DNA of 64,000 nt from Paenibacillus albiflavus (lineage in GTDB: Bacteria > Bacillota > Bacilli > Paenibacillales > NBRC-103111): NCBI RefSeq assembly GCF_004344915.1, contig NZ_SKFG01000081.1, forward strand, positions 16,932-80,931, given 5' to 3'. The translations under genes and the position numbers were made by a program. The stretch's first letter is position 1, and the number at the start of each line of letters is the position of its first letter. This document shows positions 56,827 through 64,000 of this stretch, in pieces. The notes under the pieces were generated by a model that saw only the letters and a program-made list of their open reading frames with translations, did no database searches and had not been told where the DNA came from.

Positions 56827-58017
56827 ATGAAGGATTGGCAGATGATTAAGCCTCATGGCGGAAGCTTAATTAATCGTATAGTAGGGCATACGGATAGAGA
56901 ACAGCTGCTCCAGGAAGCAGATAGCATGCAGCCTATACTAGTAGATGCATGGACGATATCGGACATTGAGCTAATTGGAATTGGCGCCTTTTCTCCTCTA
57001 GAGGGCTTCATGACAGAAACGGATTATCAATCCGTTGTGGAGCGGATGCGGCTTAGTGACGGTACGATATGGAGCATTCCTATCACATTAAGTGTAGATC
57101 CTCAAATCGTACCATTTATAGAAATCGGTGATCGGGTTGCGCTTAGAGGACGGGAAGATTCGATTGTATATGCCGTCCTCACCGTTGAGAGTATTTATGA
57201 GGTGAATCAGGAGGAAGAAGCACTTCAAGTTTTTCGAACTAACGATCTGGCTCATCCTGGTGTTGCAAAGCTTAAGTCGAAATCTCCATTTCGTATTGGT
57301 GGTCCAGTACAAGTGTTGAATCGGATAACGAACGATTCTTTCCAGGCTTATCGTTATGATCCACAAGAGACTAGAGCGATATTTGAGAGTAAAGGCTGGC
57401 GAACGGTTGTCGGGTTTCAAACTCGCAATCCCGTACATCGAGCGCATGAATATATTCAAAAAACAGCAATGGAAATCGTTGATGGCTTATTCCTGAATCC
57501 ACTGGTAGGGGAAACAAAGTCGGATGATATTGCGGCAGATGTCAGAATGCATTCCTATGAGGTGCTGCTCGATCGATACTATCCGCAGGATCGTGTATTT
57601 TTAGGTGTTTTTCCCGCGGCTATGCGATATGCAGGGCCAAGAGAAGCCATATTTCATGCCATTGTTCGTAAAAATTACGGATGTACGCATTTTATCGTTG
57701 GGCGCGATCATGCAGGTGTTGGCGATTATTATGGGACTTATGAAGCGCAGGAGATCTTTCATCAGTTTACACAAGAGGAGCTTGGCATTTCACCGCTGTT
57801 CTTCGAGCATAGTTTCTATTGCAATAAGTGCGGGAACATGGCTTCAAGCAAAACCTGTCCGCATCCACAAACTGATCACGTACATTTATCAGGAACCAAA
57901 GTAAGGCAAATGTTAAAGGAAGGCATCATGCCGCCTGTCCAATTTACACGTCCAGAAGTAGCCGGAATCTTAATCGAAGGCGTGAAACAACAACTGGACC
58001 GTACAGTGATTATCTAA
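56827..58017 (+). CDS. sat: Sulfate adenylyltransferase (ATP sulfurylase)
   Basis: Sat makes APS from sulfate and ATP. The 396-aa protein has an N-terminal PUA-like domain and the catalytic domain with [15 protein letters not shown] (about residue 199) and [14 protein letters not shown] cysteine-rich segment [17 protein letters not shown] near residue 340 looks like a zinc site of this bacterial type. GGAGGAG precedes ATG 56827. With CysH it covers sulfate to sulfite. Confidence 0.95.
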   Translation: MKDWQMIKPHGGSLINRIVGHTDREQLLQEADSMQPILVDAWTISDIELIGIGAFSPLEGFMTETDYQSVVERMRLSDGTIWSIPITLSVDPQIVPFIEIGDRVALRGREDSIVYAVLTVESIYEVNQEEEALQVFRTNDLAHPGVAKLKSKSPFRIGGPVQVLNRITNDSFQAYRYDPQETRAIFESKGWRTVVGFQTRNPVHRAHEYIQKTAMEIVDGLFLNPLVGETKSDDIAADVRMHSYEVLLDRYYPQDRVFLGVFPAAMRYAGPREAIFHAIVRKNYGCTHFIVGRDHAGVGDYYGTYEAQEIFHQFTQEELGISPLFFEHSFYCNKCGNMASSKTCPHPQTDHVHLSGTKVRQMLKEGIMPPVQFTRPEVAGILIEGVKQQLDRTVII

Positions 58018-58088
58018 CAAGTCATAAATAGCCGCCTTGTCCCATATAGATGGAAAGAAGATCTAGTGGAGATGAAGGTGGTTTTGTT

Positions 58089-58862
58089 ATGAAAAAAATG
58101 AGAAAAAGTATCGTAGTCTTCCTATCCCCGATGGGATTGTTAAAACTTGCGCTATCAATGGGCCTTGTGGCACTCATTATATTTATTTATACGAATCAAT
58201 TACCAGCAACGAAGACTTGGAGTGATTGGACAACCCCTATGTCAGGCAGAGTTATAACACTTGATGCGGGTCATGGCGGACCAGATGGAGGAGCCTCCAG
58301 TAAAAGTGGTGTGATTGAAAAAGAGGTTAACCTCGCAATCACGATGTATTTGCGAGATTATCTCCAACAAGCAGGAGCTGTTGTCTATATGACACGTGAA
58401 GATGATACGGATCTTGCTGCACCTGAGACAACCAAATTGCGGGAACGCAAACGAGAAGATTTGAAAGCACGTGCTGATTTGATCGCTGATAAAAAAACGG
58501 ATTTATTTGTATCGATTCATATGAATGCTATGCCATCTGGCAAATGGAGCGGGGCACAGACGTTCTATTATCCGAATCACCCTGATAATTATACGCTGGC
58601 AGGATTAATTCAAAGTGAGATCAAGCGGAATTTAGGCAATACGGACCGTGTAGTTAAGCAGATGACAACCACTTATTTGCTGAAAGAGCTCAAGATGCCA
58701 AGTGCCCTTGTAGAGGTAGGTTTTTTATCGAATCCGCAGGAAGCAGCACTGCTTAAGGATGCTAAATATCAGAAGAAGGTCGCTGCATCCATCTATCAAG
58801 GTATTCTGCGTTATCTATCAGGTGAGAAGCTGCCCACTCCAGCTCGAAATCAGAAAGATTAG
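58089..58862 (+). CDS. cwlD: N-acetylmuramoyl-L-alanine amidase CwlD
   Basis: CwlD cuts stem peptides in spore cortex synthesis so that muramic-delta-lactam can form, which germination enzymes need. The 257-aa protein has an N-terminal membrane anchor (about residues 15-38) and an amidase_3 domain with zinc ligands in LDAGHGGPDGGA (His), KEVNLAI (Glu) and VSIHMNA (His), and catalytic Glu in ALVEVGFLSN. ATG 58089 has GAAGGTGG about 9 bases upstream. It lies before salA, as in B. subtilis. Confidence 0.94.
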   Translation: MKKMRKSIVVFLSPMGLLKLALSMGLVALIIFIYTNQLPATKTWSDWTTPMSGRVITLDAGHGGPDGGASSKSGVIEKEVNLAITMYLRDYLQQAGAVVYMTREDDTDLAAPETTKLRERKREDLKARADLIADKKTDLFVSIHMNAMPSGKWSGAQTFYYPNHPDNYTLAGLIQSEIKRNLGNTDRVVKQMTTTYLLKELKMPSALVEVGFLSNPQEAALLKDAKYQKKVAASIYQGILRYLSGEKLPTPARNQKD

Positions 58863-58900
58863 AAGGTTCATAAGGTTGCCATTCGTTAGATGAAATTTTG

Positions 58901-58909
58901 TGATATAAT
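58901..58909 (+). promoter_or_regulatory. Extended -10 promoter of salA
   Basis: TGATATAAT is an extended -10 (TGnTATAAT) 37 bases before the gene; the -35 region is poor. It lies after the cwlD stop. Confidence 0.6.
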
Positions 58910-58946
58910 AAAGGCTGTGAATAACGGTAGTTATGGGGTGCTAAAT

Positions 58947-60023
58947 ATGTTAACAAGAGAACAAGTATTAGAAGCGTTACACAGTCTGCTTGACCCTGAA
59001 TTTAAGAAGTCAGTTACCGAACTGAATTTAATTAAGGACATCATGATTAAGGAAGATAGCGTATCCCTTACATTCATCTTCACCAAAGACGATGAAGGAT
59101 ATCAGAATAATGTGAAGCATGCGATTACTAATATGCTTGGGGACAAGGGTATATCCAACGTACATATTCGTTTCCGCGCAATTACAGAGCATGAGAGAGA
59201 GCAAGCTGCTGCGGTAGCTAATCCAGCGCCAACGGCAGAGAAGAAGGCGAATGGGATGGCATTGCTATCACCTGAATCTAATGTTAAATTCATCGCAGTT
59301 GCATCCGGCAAAGGCGGCGTAGGTAAGTCAACAGTTACCGTGAATCTGGCTGTTGCACTTGCACGTTTAGGTAAGCGCGTCGGAATCATTGATGCGGATA
59401 TCTATGGTTTTAGTATTCCTGACATGATGGGAATCGAAGATCGCCCTGTTATCGTGGATAATGCGATTGAACCGATTGAACGTCATGGTGTTAAAGTCAT
59501 TTCCATGGGCTTCTTTGTGCAGGATAACTCTCCAGTTATTTGGCGTGGACCTATGCTTGGCAAAATGCTTCGCAATTTCTTCAGTGAAGTAAATTGGGGT
59601 GAGCTTGACTATATGCTGCTTGACCTTCCTCCAGGAACAGGTGATGTAGCGCTCGATGTACACGCTATGCTGCCTGAGTCCAAAGAAGTGATCGTTACGA
59701 CGCCGCATGCTACAGCAGCATTTGTTGCAGCTAGAGCAGGTGCAATGGCTCGTGCAACGAACCATGATATTCTTGGAATTGTTGAAAACATGTCGTACTA
59801 CGAGTGCCGTAAATGCGGTGAAAGAGAGTACTTGTACGGACGTGGCGGCGGCGGTAAGCTTGCTGAAGAACTGCAAACAGAGCTTCTTGCACAAATGCCG
59901 CTTGGCGCACCAGACAATCATGTATCTGAGCCTGATTTCTCGCCTTCCGTATATAAGGAATCGCATCCAACAGGCCAAATGTACTTAGAGCTAGCTCGTA
60001 AAGTAATTAGTAAAACGGAATAA
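58947..60023 (+). CDS. salA: Mrp/ApbC-family P-loop ATPase (SalA)
   Basis: This 358-aa cytoplasmic protein has an N-terminal MIP18/DUF59-like domain (about residues 1-80) and a Mrp ATPase domain with the deviant Walker A ASGKGGVGKSTVTVN near residue 117. Near the C-terminus it has a CRKCG pair. In other bacteria Mrp proteins carry Fe-S clusters, and B. subtilis SalA also represses scoC. ATG 58947 has GGGGTG 7 bases upstream; earlier in-frame codons overlap the promoter. It ends at a hairpin shared with gerD. Confidence 0.92.
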   Translation: MLTREQVLEALHSLLDPEFKKSVTELNLIKDIMIKEDSVSLTFIFTKDDEGYQNNVKHAITNMLGDKGISNVHIRFRAITEHEREQAAAVANPAPTAEKKANGMALLSPESNVKFIAVASGKGGVGKSTVTVNLAVALARLGKRVGIIDADIYGFSIPDMMGIEDRPVIVDNAIEPIERHGVKVISMGFFVQDNSPVIWRGPMLGKMLRNFFSEVNWGELDYMLLDLPPGTGDVALDVHAMLPESKEVIVTTPHATAAFVAARAGAMARATNHDILGIVENMSYYECRKCGEREYLYGRGGGGKLAEELQTELLAQMPLGAPDNHVSEPDFSPSVYKESHPTGQMYLELARKVISKTE

Positions 60024-60040
60024 TTGATTTTTATAAATGA

Positions 60041-60081
60041 AAAGCAAACAACTCGGTGTTTCCGAAGCTGTTTGCTTTTTT
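60041..60081. terminator. Bidirectional terminator between salA and gerD
   Basis: AAAGCAAACA (60041-60050) pairs with TGTTTGCTTT (60069-60078), with a CGG/CCG inner pair. A T-run follows on the plus strand, and the A-run before it serves the converging minus strand. Confidence 0.88.
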
Positions 60082-60099
60082 GTACTTTTTAACTAAGAA

Positions 60100-60879
60100 T
60101 TAGGAACCACCCTGGCCGCCGCCTTGTCCCTCTTGTCCACTGTCTTGTTGACCTCCATCTGAACTGCCACCCTGTTCGCCTTCTTTACCTTGCCCCTTAT
60201 TTTGCTGTTGTTTTTTCTCAGGCTCTTGCAAATGTTCTTCAACAGCTTTTTTCAGTAAAGTAATCAACTCTGCTTTAAATAGCGGATTCTGCATCGTATC
60301 CTGTACAATCATCTTCATCTGCTGACGAGATTTCGTTGATTTGAGCGAATCCATTAGAATAGATTCGAATTCCTGATTTTTCATTATACTTAATAATTCT
60401 TTTTGATAGTCGGGATCTTTCATCAAATCAAGATACATTTGTTTCGTTTCCTTTTGGATCGCTTTGGCGAAATCGCCAGCAAATTTCGGATCTTTCATCA
60501 TGCTTTGCAAAAATTTGCCGTTCTGGGGGTCCGTTAATACTTCCTTGACGGTCATTTTGAGCTCCTGCTTATCGGACGTACTCAGGGACTTCATTTTCCC
60601 TTTGCCGCCGCCACTACTTCCACCACTGCTCCCGCCGCTTTTTCCGCCAGATTTGTCTTCGCCTCCGCCTTCCTCTTTACCTGTTTCCTCACTTTCACCA
60701 TTTATTGCAGACTCAATGGCTTTCTTTCCGTCATCGGATTTGAGGATATCGAGTACCATCGTTTTCTGGTCTTTATAATTGTTTCCGCCGCTTGATTGCT
60801 CTTGACCGCAGGAAGTTAGAAATACAAGTGCAATGACAGACGATAGGAAAATGACGACTGATCTCGTTGATGTGTTCAT
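60100..60879 (-). CDS. gerD: Spore germination lipoprotein GerD
   Basis: GerD is an inner spore membrane lipoprotein needed for clustering of germinant receptors. The 259-aa precursor has a lipoprotein signal with lipobox LTSC (Cys about 24), a conserved helical core (KEVLTDPQNGKFLQSMMKDP and repeats of DPxFxxxLxxxM type) and two low-complexity parts: a Gly/Ser linker near residue 80-95 and a Gly/Gln/Ser-rich tail. ATG at 60879 (minus) has AAAGGGG 8 bases upstream. It is longer than the B. subtilis protein (185 aa), mainly through these tails. It is divergent from kbaA. Confidence 0.92.
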   Translation of the reverse strand: MNTSTRSVVIFLSSVIALVFLTSCGQEQSSGGNNYKDQKTMVLDILKSDDGKKAIESAINGESEETGKEEGGGEDKSGGKSGGSSGGSSGGGKGKMKSLSTSDKQELKMTVKEVLTDPQNGKFLQSMMKDPKFAGDFAKAIQKETKQMYLDLMKDPDYQKELLSIMKNQEFESILMDSLKSTKSRQQMKMIVQDTMQNPLFKAELITLLKKAVEEHLQEPEKKQQQNKGQGKEGEQGGSSDGGQQDSGQEGQGGGQGGS

Positions 60880-60944
60880 GTTCCAGCCCCTTTGCATTAT
60901 GATGCTTATGTTTTATTATTCGACACATTTACTTGGTTTATGTC

Positions 60945-60974
60945 TTGGCTTTTTGGCAACCAAGTTGCTACAAT
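60945..60974 (+). promoter_or_regulatory. Probable promoter of kbaA
   Basis: TTGGCT (60945-60950) and TACAAT (60969-60974) are 18 bases apart, 35 bases before the kbaA start. No convincing sigma-G promoter could be placed for the divergent gerD. Confidence 0.55.
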
Positions 60975-61008
60975 TATTCTATATTTCAGTTTTTGGGGGA
61001 GAAGTAAC

Positions 61009-61599
61009 ATGACATTGAAAAAATGGTTCTATTTAAGCTGGACCTCATTTGCTTTTGGCATAGCAGCTACGCTTATTCTGGGTTTGATTATGTTTTTTAC
61101 AAATCCGAATTACCAAAATTCTGGTCTTGGTGAAGTTGGATTTAATTTAATAACCTTAACTATTGCAGGGGCGACGGCTTCGGTATTAAGCCAGATGGGT
61201 TTCTTCGGGTATTTGATTCTCAAGTGGATTGCAATCAGTGTGTTCCGCAGTAAAGTCATTTGGGACTATCTACAGTTTATTTTGTCCATCGTAGCAATTG
61301 GCGACCTTATTTACTTGAGATATGTCAATTATGGTGTGGGAAGCGGGATTGGAAATTACATCGTTCTTCCGTTGTTTATTCTAGTAGTAGCAATTGCCGT
61401 ATCTTATTATAAAATGAAGCTAACGAATCGCAGTGCCTTTATTCCTACATTTTTTGTGATGACTGCTGTTACGATACTTGAAGCAGTACCTATTTTTAGA
61501 GAAAATAACATTGATTCACTGGTCGTCGTACTCATTCCCTTAATGATATGTAATGCATGGCAATTGCTGATCCTACATAAAGTAATCGGTAATAAGTAA
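61009..61599 (+). CDS. kbaA: KinB-signalling pathway membrane protein KbaA
   Basis: KbaA is a polytopic membrane protein needed for KinB-dependent activation of the sporulation phosphorelay in B. subtilis. The 196-aa product has about six hydrophobic segments, with a conserved LSQMGFFGYLILKWIAISVF segment. ATG 61009 has GGGGGAG 7 bases upstream; a longer in-frame reading is not supported. Its place between gerD and pdaB matches B. subtilis. Confidence 0.92.
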   Translation: MTLKKWFYLSWTSFAFGIAATLILGLIMFFTNPNYQNSGLGEVGFNLITLTIAGATASVLSQMGFFGYLILKWIAISVFRSKVIWDYLQFILSIVAIGDLIYLRYVNYGVGSGIGNYIVLPLFILVVAIAVSYYKMKLTNRSAFIPTFFVMTAVTILEAVPIFRENNIDSLVVVLIPLMICNAWQLLILHKVIGNK

Positions 61600-61608
61600 A
61601 TCCTAACG

Positions 61609-61652
61609 CAAATACCATCTCAATTAGCCTAAGCTTACTGAGATGGTATTTG
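61609..61652. terminator. Hairpin between converging kbaA and pdaB
   Basis: A perfect 14-bp stem pairs CAAATACCATCTCA (61609-61622) with TGAGATGGTATTTG (61639-61652) over a 16-base loop. T-runs are weak on both sides; its position suggests bidirectional termination. Confidence 0.75.
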
Positions 61653-61666
61653 TCCTATATAAGAGG

Positions 61667-62452
61667 TTAAAAAACGGGCCGGCTCATGGAATCCTGAACT
61701 TCTTTGTTCTTAACATCAGTCTGATTTAGCATTTCGGATACCGTTACGAATTCATAGCCTTTGGCTCTTAGCTCATCGATAATGACCGGAAGTGCTTCAT
61801 GGGTTTGAAGGCAAGTATCACTTGCGTGCAATAGAACAATGTCGCCTGGGTGGGCTTTCGATACGACGCGGTTAATGATCTTATCTGTACCTGGATTCAT
61901 CCAGTCTTGGGAATCTGTGTCCCACTGAATGACGGAATACCCTAGTTCGCCCGCGATTTGCAATACTCTTTTGTCAAAATCGCCATTAGGCATCCGAATT
62001 AATTTTGGACCACTGCCTGTTATATCAGTCAGGATAGTATGTGCTGCAGAAATTTGCTTGCGTATTTCATCATCATTAAGCGAACTATAGTTCACATGCT
62101 TATGACCGTGGCTGCCGATTTCATAACCACCTTTTTTGATCCGATCTACGATATCTGTATGTGACTTGCTCCAAGGGGAGGAAAGGAAGAAAGTAGCTTT
62201 CTTAACCCCTTTATCTTCAAGAATTTTGAGGATGGGCTCAGCCCGCTTGTCCCCCCAAGAAATATCAAAGGTCAGAGCAATCAGCTTCTTGTCCGTTTTG
62301 ACGCTATAGATAGCTTTTGGTTGCTGATCTCCCGTAAATACAGAGATATTCTGCTGTTCTGAATATACAATTCCCGCTGCAAAAATAATCGCCATCGCGA
62401 TAAATAAGATCCGCTTTAACTTTTTACCGTTAATGACATAAAAATAATTCAC
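61667..62452 (-). CDS. pdaB: Polysaccharide deacetylase PdaB, sporulation-specific
   Basis: PdaB is required to keep spores stable late in sporulation. The 261-aa protein has an N-terminal membrane anchor (about residues 12-33) and a NodB domain with the catalytic Asp in ALTFDISWGD, the metal histidines in GSHGHKHVNY and the later PNGDF and LLHAS motifs. GTG at 62452 (minus) gives MNYFYVING, similar to the B. subtilis start, with TAAGGAGGT 8 bases upstream; a longer ATG start 19 codons earlier was rejected. Confidence 0.93.
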   Translation of the reverse strand: MNYFYVINGKKLKRILFIAMAIIFAAGIVYSEQQNISVFTGDQQPKAIYSVKTDKKLIALTFDISWGDKRAEPILKILEDKGVKKATFFLSSPWSKSHTDIVDRIKKGGYEIGSHGHKHVNYSSLNDDEIRKQISAAHTILTDITGSGPKLIRMPNGDFDKRVLQIAGELGYSVIQWDTDSQDWMNPGTDKIINRVVSKAHPGDIVLLHASDTCLQTHEALPVIIDELRAKGYEFVTVSEMLNQTDVKNKEVQDSMSRPVF

Positions 62453-62583
62453 GTTCGTGTACCTCCTTAGGGGACTATAATGGGCTTGTTCTAATTCATT
62501 TACTTCCAAATGTATGCTCGTACAAGCAAGATATGCTAATCTTGTGTATAGGGAAAAAGAAGTTGTAGGGAGAGTGAAGGGAT

Positions 62584-63189
62584 ATGAGCTTGAAAGCTTT
62601 GTTTCGCCATTTTAGGGAAATGAAGATTTATTTCTTAGTGGTAATCGTCTTATTCATACTTGGTGTCGTACTAGGAACACTTCACTGGAATCAGGCGCTG
62701 CTGGATCAACAACTAAAGGCAATCAGCGAAATTGCAAACTCAGTAGACGGTAAGGATTCCATTGAACTGTCGCTATTCTGGGTTATTCTCAAAAATAATG
62801 TAGTTGCGATGCTGGTAATGGTCGTTAGCGGGATTTTGTTTGCAGTCTTTCCTATATTCAGCATTTTTACAAACGGATTGCTGCTTGGTTATGTAGGGGA
62901 ACAAGCTGTTCAAAGTACAGGATTGGTACAGCTGGCAAAAGGGATTATTCCTCATGGGGTATTGGAAATTCCAGCGCTCATTATCGCATGTGCTTATGGG
63001 CTTAGACTTGGCGTACTTGCCGTTCAAGCGATAATTTCGCTTTTCTCCGAAACAAGGAGGCAGTCATTTGGAATAGAAGCACCTCGTTTGATGAAGCTGA
63101 TGGTTCCATTAACAGGATTCCTGATCGGATTATTGCTTGTTGCTGCGCTTATCGAGAGTACGATTTCCTTTTGGCTTGTTCAGGGATAA
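62584..63189 (+). CDS. Stage II sporulation protein M family membrane protein
   Basis: The 201-aa protein has about five membrane helices and the SpoIIM/DUF95 family pattern, including NVVAMLVMVVSGILFAVFPI and GIIPHGVLEIPALIIACAYG. In B. subtilis SpoIIM acts with SpoIID and SpoIIP in engulfment, but several paralogues exist and this one sits near pdaB rather than in the usual spoIIM place, so the exact role is open. GAAGGG precedes the ATG. Confidence 0.85.
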   Translation: MSLKALFRHFREMKIYFLVVIVLFILGVVLGTLHWNQALLDQQLKAISEIANSVDGKDSIELSLFWVILKNNVVAMLVMVVSGILFAVFPIFSIFTNGLLLGYVGEQAVQSTGLVQLAKGIIPHGVLEIPALIIACAYGLRLGVLAVQAIISLFSETRRQSFGIEAPRLMKLMVPLTGFLIGLLLVAALIESTISFWLVQG

Positions 63190-63296
63190 GGTTTGATAAA
63201 AATTTTGGGTTAAATATCATAAAAATTGCCAAAGATGAGCATAACAGTAAAATGAATAACCTTTGCGATATTAGAGAAAGGGGATCTTCAGAAGTT

Positions 63297-63515
63297 ATGC
63301 TCGGATTCTTATTTAATGAACGGGAATGTAGGGAACTGGACTATGTTCTGCGCAAAGAACTGGATGAAATGCTATTTGATTTGAACGATAAAGTTATTGA
63401 ACAGGATCTTAAAGGTGCAATTGAGGCAAGGTATAAGGTTATATTCCGAATGTATGCAAGATTGGCATCCCCTAAGGAAATATCCAGATATGCTCGCAAC
63501 CGTGTTTATCATTAG
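63297..63515 (+). CDS. Small uncharacterised protein of 72 aa
   Basis: I do not recognise this family. The product is soluble-looking and mostly helical, with MLGFLFNERECRELDYVLRK at the start and a charged middle. ATG 63297 is the best internal start: GAAAGGGG lies about 14 bases upstream, somewhat far. A longer in-frame reading from 63171 overlaps the end of the previous gene. A strong terminator follows. It lies between the SpoIIM-family gene and the rrn operon. Confidence 0.65.
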   Translation: MLGFLFNERECRELDYVLRKELDEMLFDLNDKVIEQDLKGAIEARYKVIFRMYARLASPKEISRYARNRVYH

Positions 63516-63534
63516 TGAATTTAGATAAAAAGAT

Positions 63535-63577
63535 AGCTTAACTATTCTTGCTAAAGAGTAGTTAAGCTGTTTTTTTT
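63535..63577 (+). terminator. Intrinsic terminator before the rrn promoters
   Basis: AGCTTAACTA (63535-63544) pairs with TAGTTAAGCT (63559-63568), with further pairing inside (TCTT/AAGA), followed by eight T. Confidence 0.93.
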
Positions 63578-63618
63578 GCAATACAAATTTCAGTAATATT
63601 TTACCATGCATAAAAGTG

Positions 63619-63646
63619 TTGACGAATGATTACTTAATATGATAAA
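63619..63646 (+). promoter_or_regulatory. Possible upstream rrn promoter (P1)
   Basis: TTGACG (63619-63624) and GATAAA (63641-63646) are 16 bases apart. The -10 is weak, so this is less sure than the downstream promoter. Confidence 0.45.
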
Positions 63647-63735
63647 TTATTTTTCGCCCCACTAAACGGGCAGCACAATAAATCAGGTACATCAAGGCTT
63701 GCGAGTGAGAGTAAGAAAAAAGATTAAAAAAACAC

Positions 63736-63765
63736 TTGCAATTGAGTAGCCTGATGTGGTATATT
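63736..63765 (+). promoter_or_regulatory. Probable rrn promoter (P2)
   Basis: TTGCAA (63736-63741) and TATATT (63760-63765) are 18 bases apart, about 180 bases before the 16S gene. An A-rich stretch directly upstream (63715-63732) could be an UP element. Confidence 0.65.
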
Positions 63766-63942
63766 AATAAAGTCGCCGCTGAGAAACATGGCAGCGAAAA
63801 ATGATAGAAATTGTCCTTTGAAAACTGAACAACGAGTGAAGAAATAAATGAGATTATTAATCTCAACAACGTCGAGAGAGTAGCGCTTCGGTGCTTATGA
63901 TCGAGACAAGCTAGCAAGAAATTTTGAGCAAATCAGCTCACC
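63766..63942 (+). promoter_or_regulatory. rrn leader (pre-16S)
   Basis: This leader holds TGTCCTTTGAAAACTGAAC (from 63812), which resembles the boxA antitermination element and the usual rRNA spacer text, and a GAGATTA/TAATCTC stem (63850-63864). It would be removed during 16S maturation. Confidence 0.6.
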
Positions 63943-64000
63943 TTTAATGGAGAGTTTGATCCTGGCTCAGGACGAACGCTGGCGGCGTGCCTAATACATG
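63943..64000 (+). rRNA. 16S ribosomal RNA (5' end)
   Basis: The last 58 bases are the start of a 16S gene: the universal GAGTTTGATCCTGGCTCAG is followed by GACGAACGCTGGCGGCGTGC. Bacillales mature ends lie about 8 bases before that block, so position 63943 is an estimate. The gene continues beyond the window. Confidence 0.96.

Noticed and set aside
60880..60960. Sigma-G promoter for gerD
   Set aside because: GAATA and CATCATA occur on the minus strand but only 12 bases apart, too close for a sigma-G promoter.

Overview
This 64 kb window is the core ribosomal and transcription superoperon region of a low-to-mid GC, endospore-forming Firmicute, most like Paenibacillaceae. The gene order is the Bacillales one: gltX-cysE-cysS-mrnC-rlmB-rae1-sigH, then secE-nusG, rplKAJL, rpoBC, str, S10-spc-alpha, rplM-rpsI, cwlD-salA-gerD-kbaA-pdaB. 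Sporulation genes (sigH, cwlD, gerD, kbaA, pdaB, a SpoIIM-family gene), strong AGGAGG ribosome-binding sites, TTG/GTG starts and T-box and L10-type leaders all fit. No insertion sequence, prophage, CRISPR array or tRNA gene was seen. The window ends in the first 58 bases of a 16S rRNA gene.

Layout. 1-6.8 kb: end of ispF, gltX, a Cys-type T-box leader, cysE-cysS-mrnC-rlmB-rae1 and sigH. 6.8-9.9 kb: a ba3-type cytochrome oxidase operon with a perfect Fnr/Crp-type palindrome placed for class II activation. 10-14.3 kb: rpmG-secE-nusG, rplK-rplA, rplJ-rplL and a methyltransferase gene, with a terminator, two 23S-like L1 sites and an L10 leader between them. 14.4-22.1 kb: a 0.4 kb leader, then rpoB-rpoC. 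22.1-27.1 kb: rplGB-rpsL-rpsG-fusA-tuf. 27.1-33.4 kb: an oligopeptide ABC transporter operon plus one unknown gene, between tuf and rpsJ. 33.4-49 kb: an unbroken S10-spc-alpha cluster from rpsJ to rplQ, then truA. 49.8-54.6 kb: accessory metabolism (FMN-barrel protein, nitrilase-family amidohydrolase, TRAP QM permease without a binding protein, ACT-domain malic enzyme). 54.6-55.7 kb: rplM-rpsI with an L13-type leader. 55.7-58 kb: a candidate 33-aa membrane protein on the minus strand, then cysH-sat. 58-63.6 kb: sporulation and germination genes. 63.6-64 kb: rrn promoters and the 16S start.

How it works together. The backbone makes the translation and transcription machinery (RNA polymerase subunits, elongation factors, most ribosomal proteins, SecE/SecY, Adk, Map, IF1). 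Between its blocks sit accessory units (oxidase, opp, TRAP/malic enzyme, cysH-sat); the first three have recognisable promoters of their own and are mostly bounded by terminator hairpins. Sulfur metabolism appears twice: cysE/cysS under a T-box that senses uncharged tRNA-Cys, and cysH-sat, which can take sulfate to sulfite through APS without an APS kinase.

The most interesting signals are the Fnr-type site on the oxidase operon, the second CuA-type protein in that operon, the paired L1-binding mimics before rplK and rplA, the long rpoB leader with alternative hairpins, the 33-aa minus-strand membrane protein, and the unknown genes after oppF and before the rrn operon. I did not find clear evidence of a wholly new multi-gene system.
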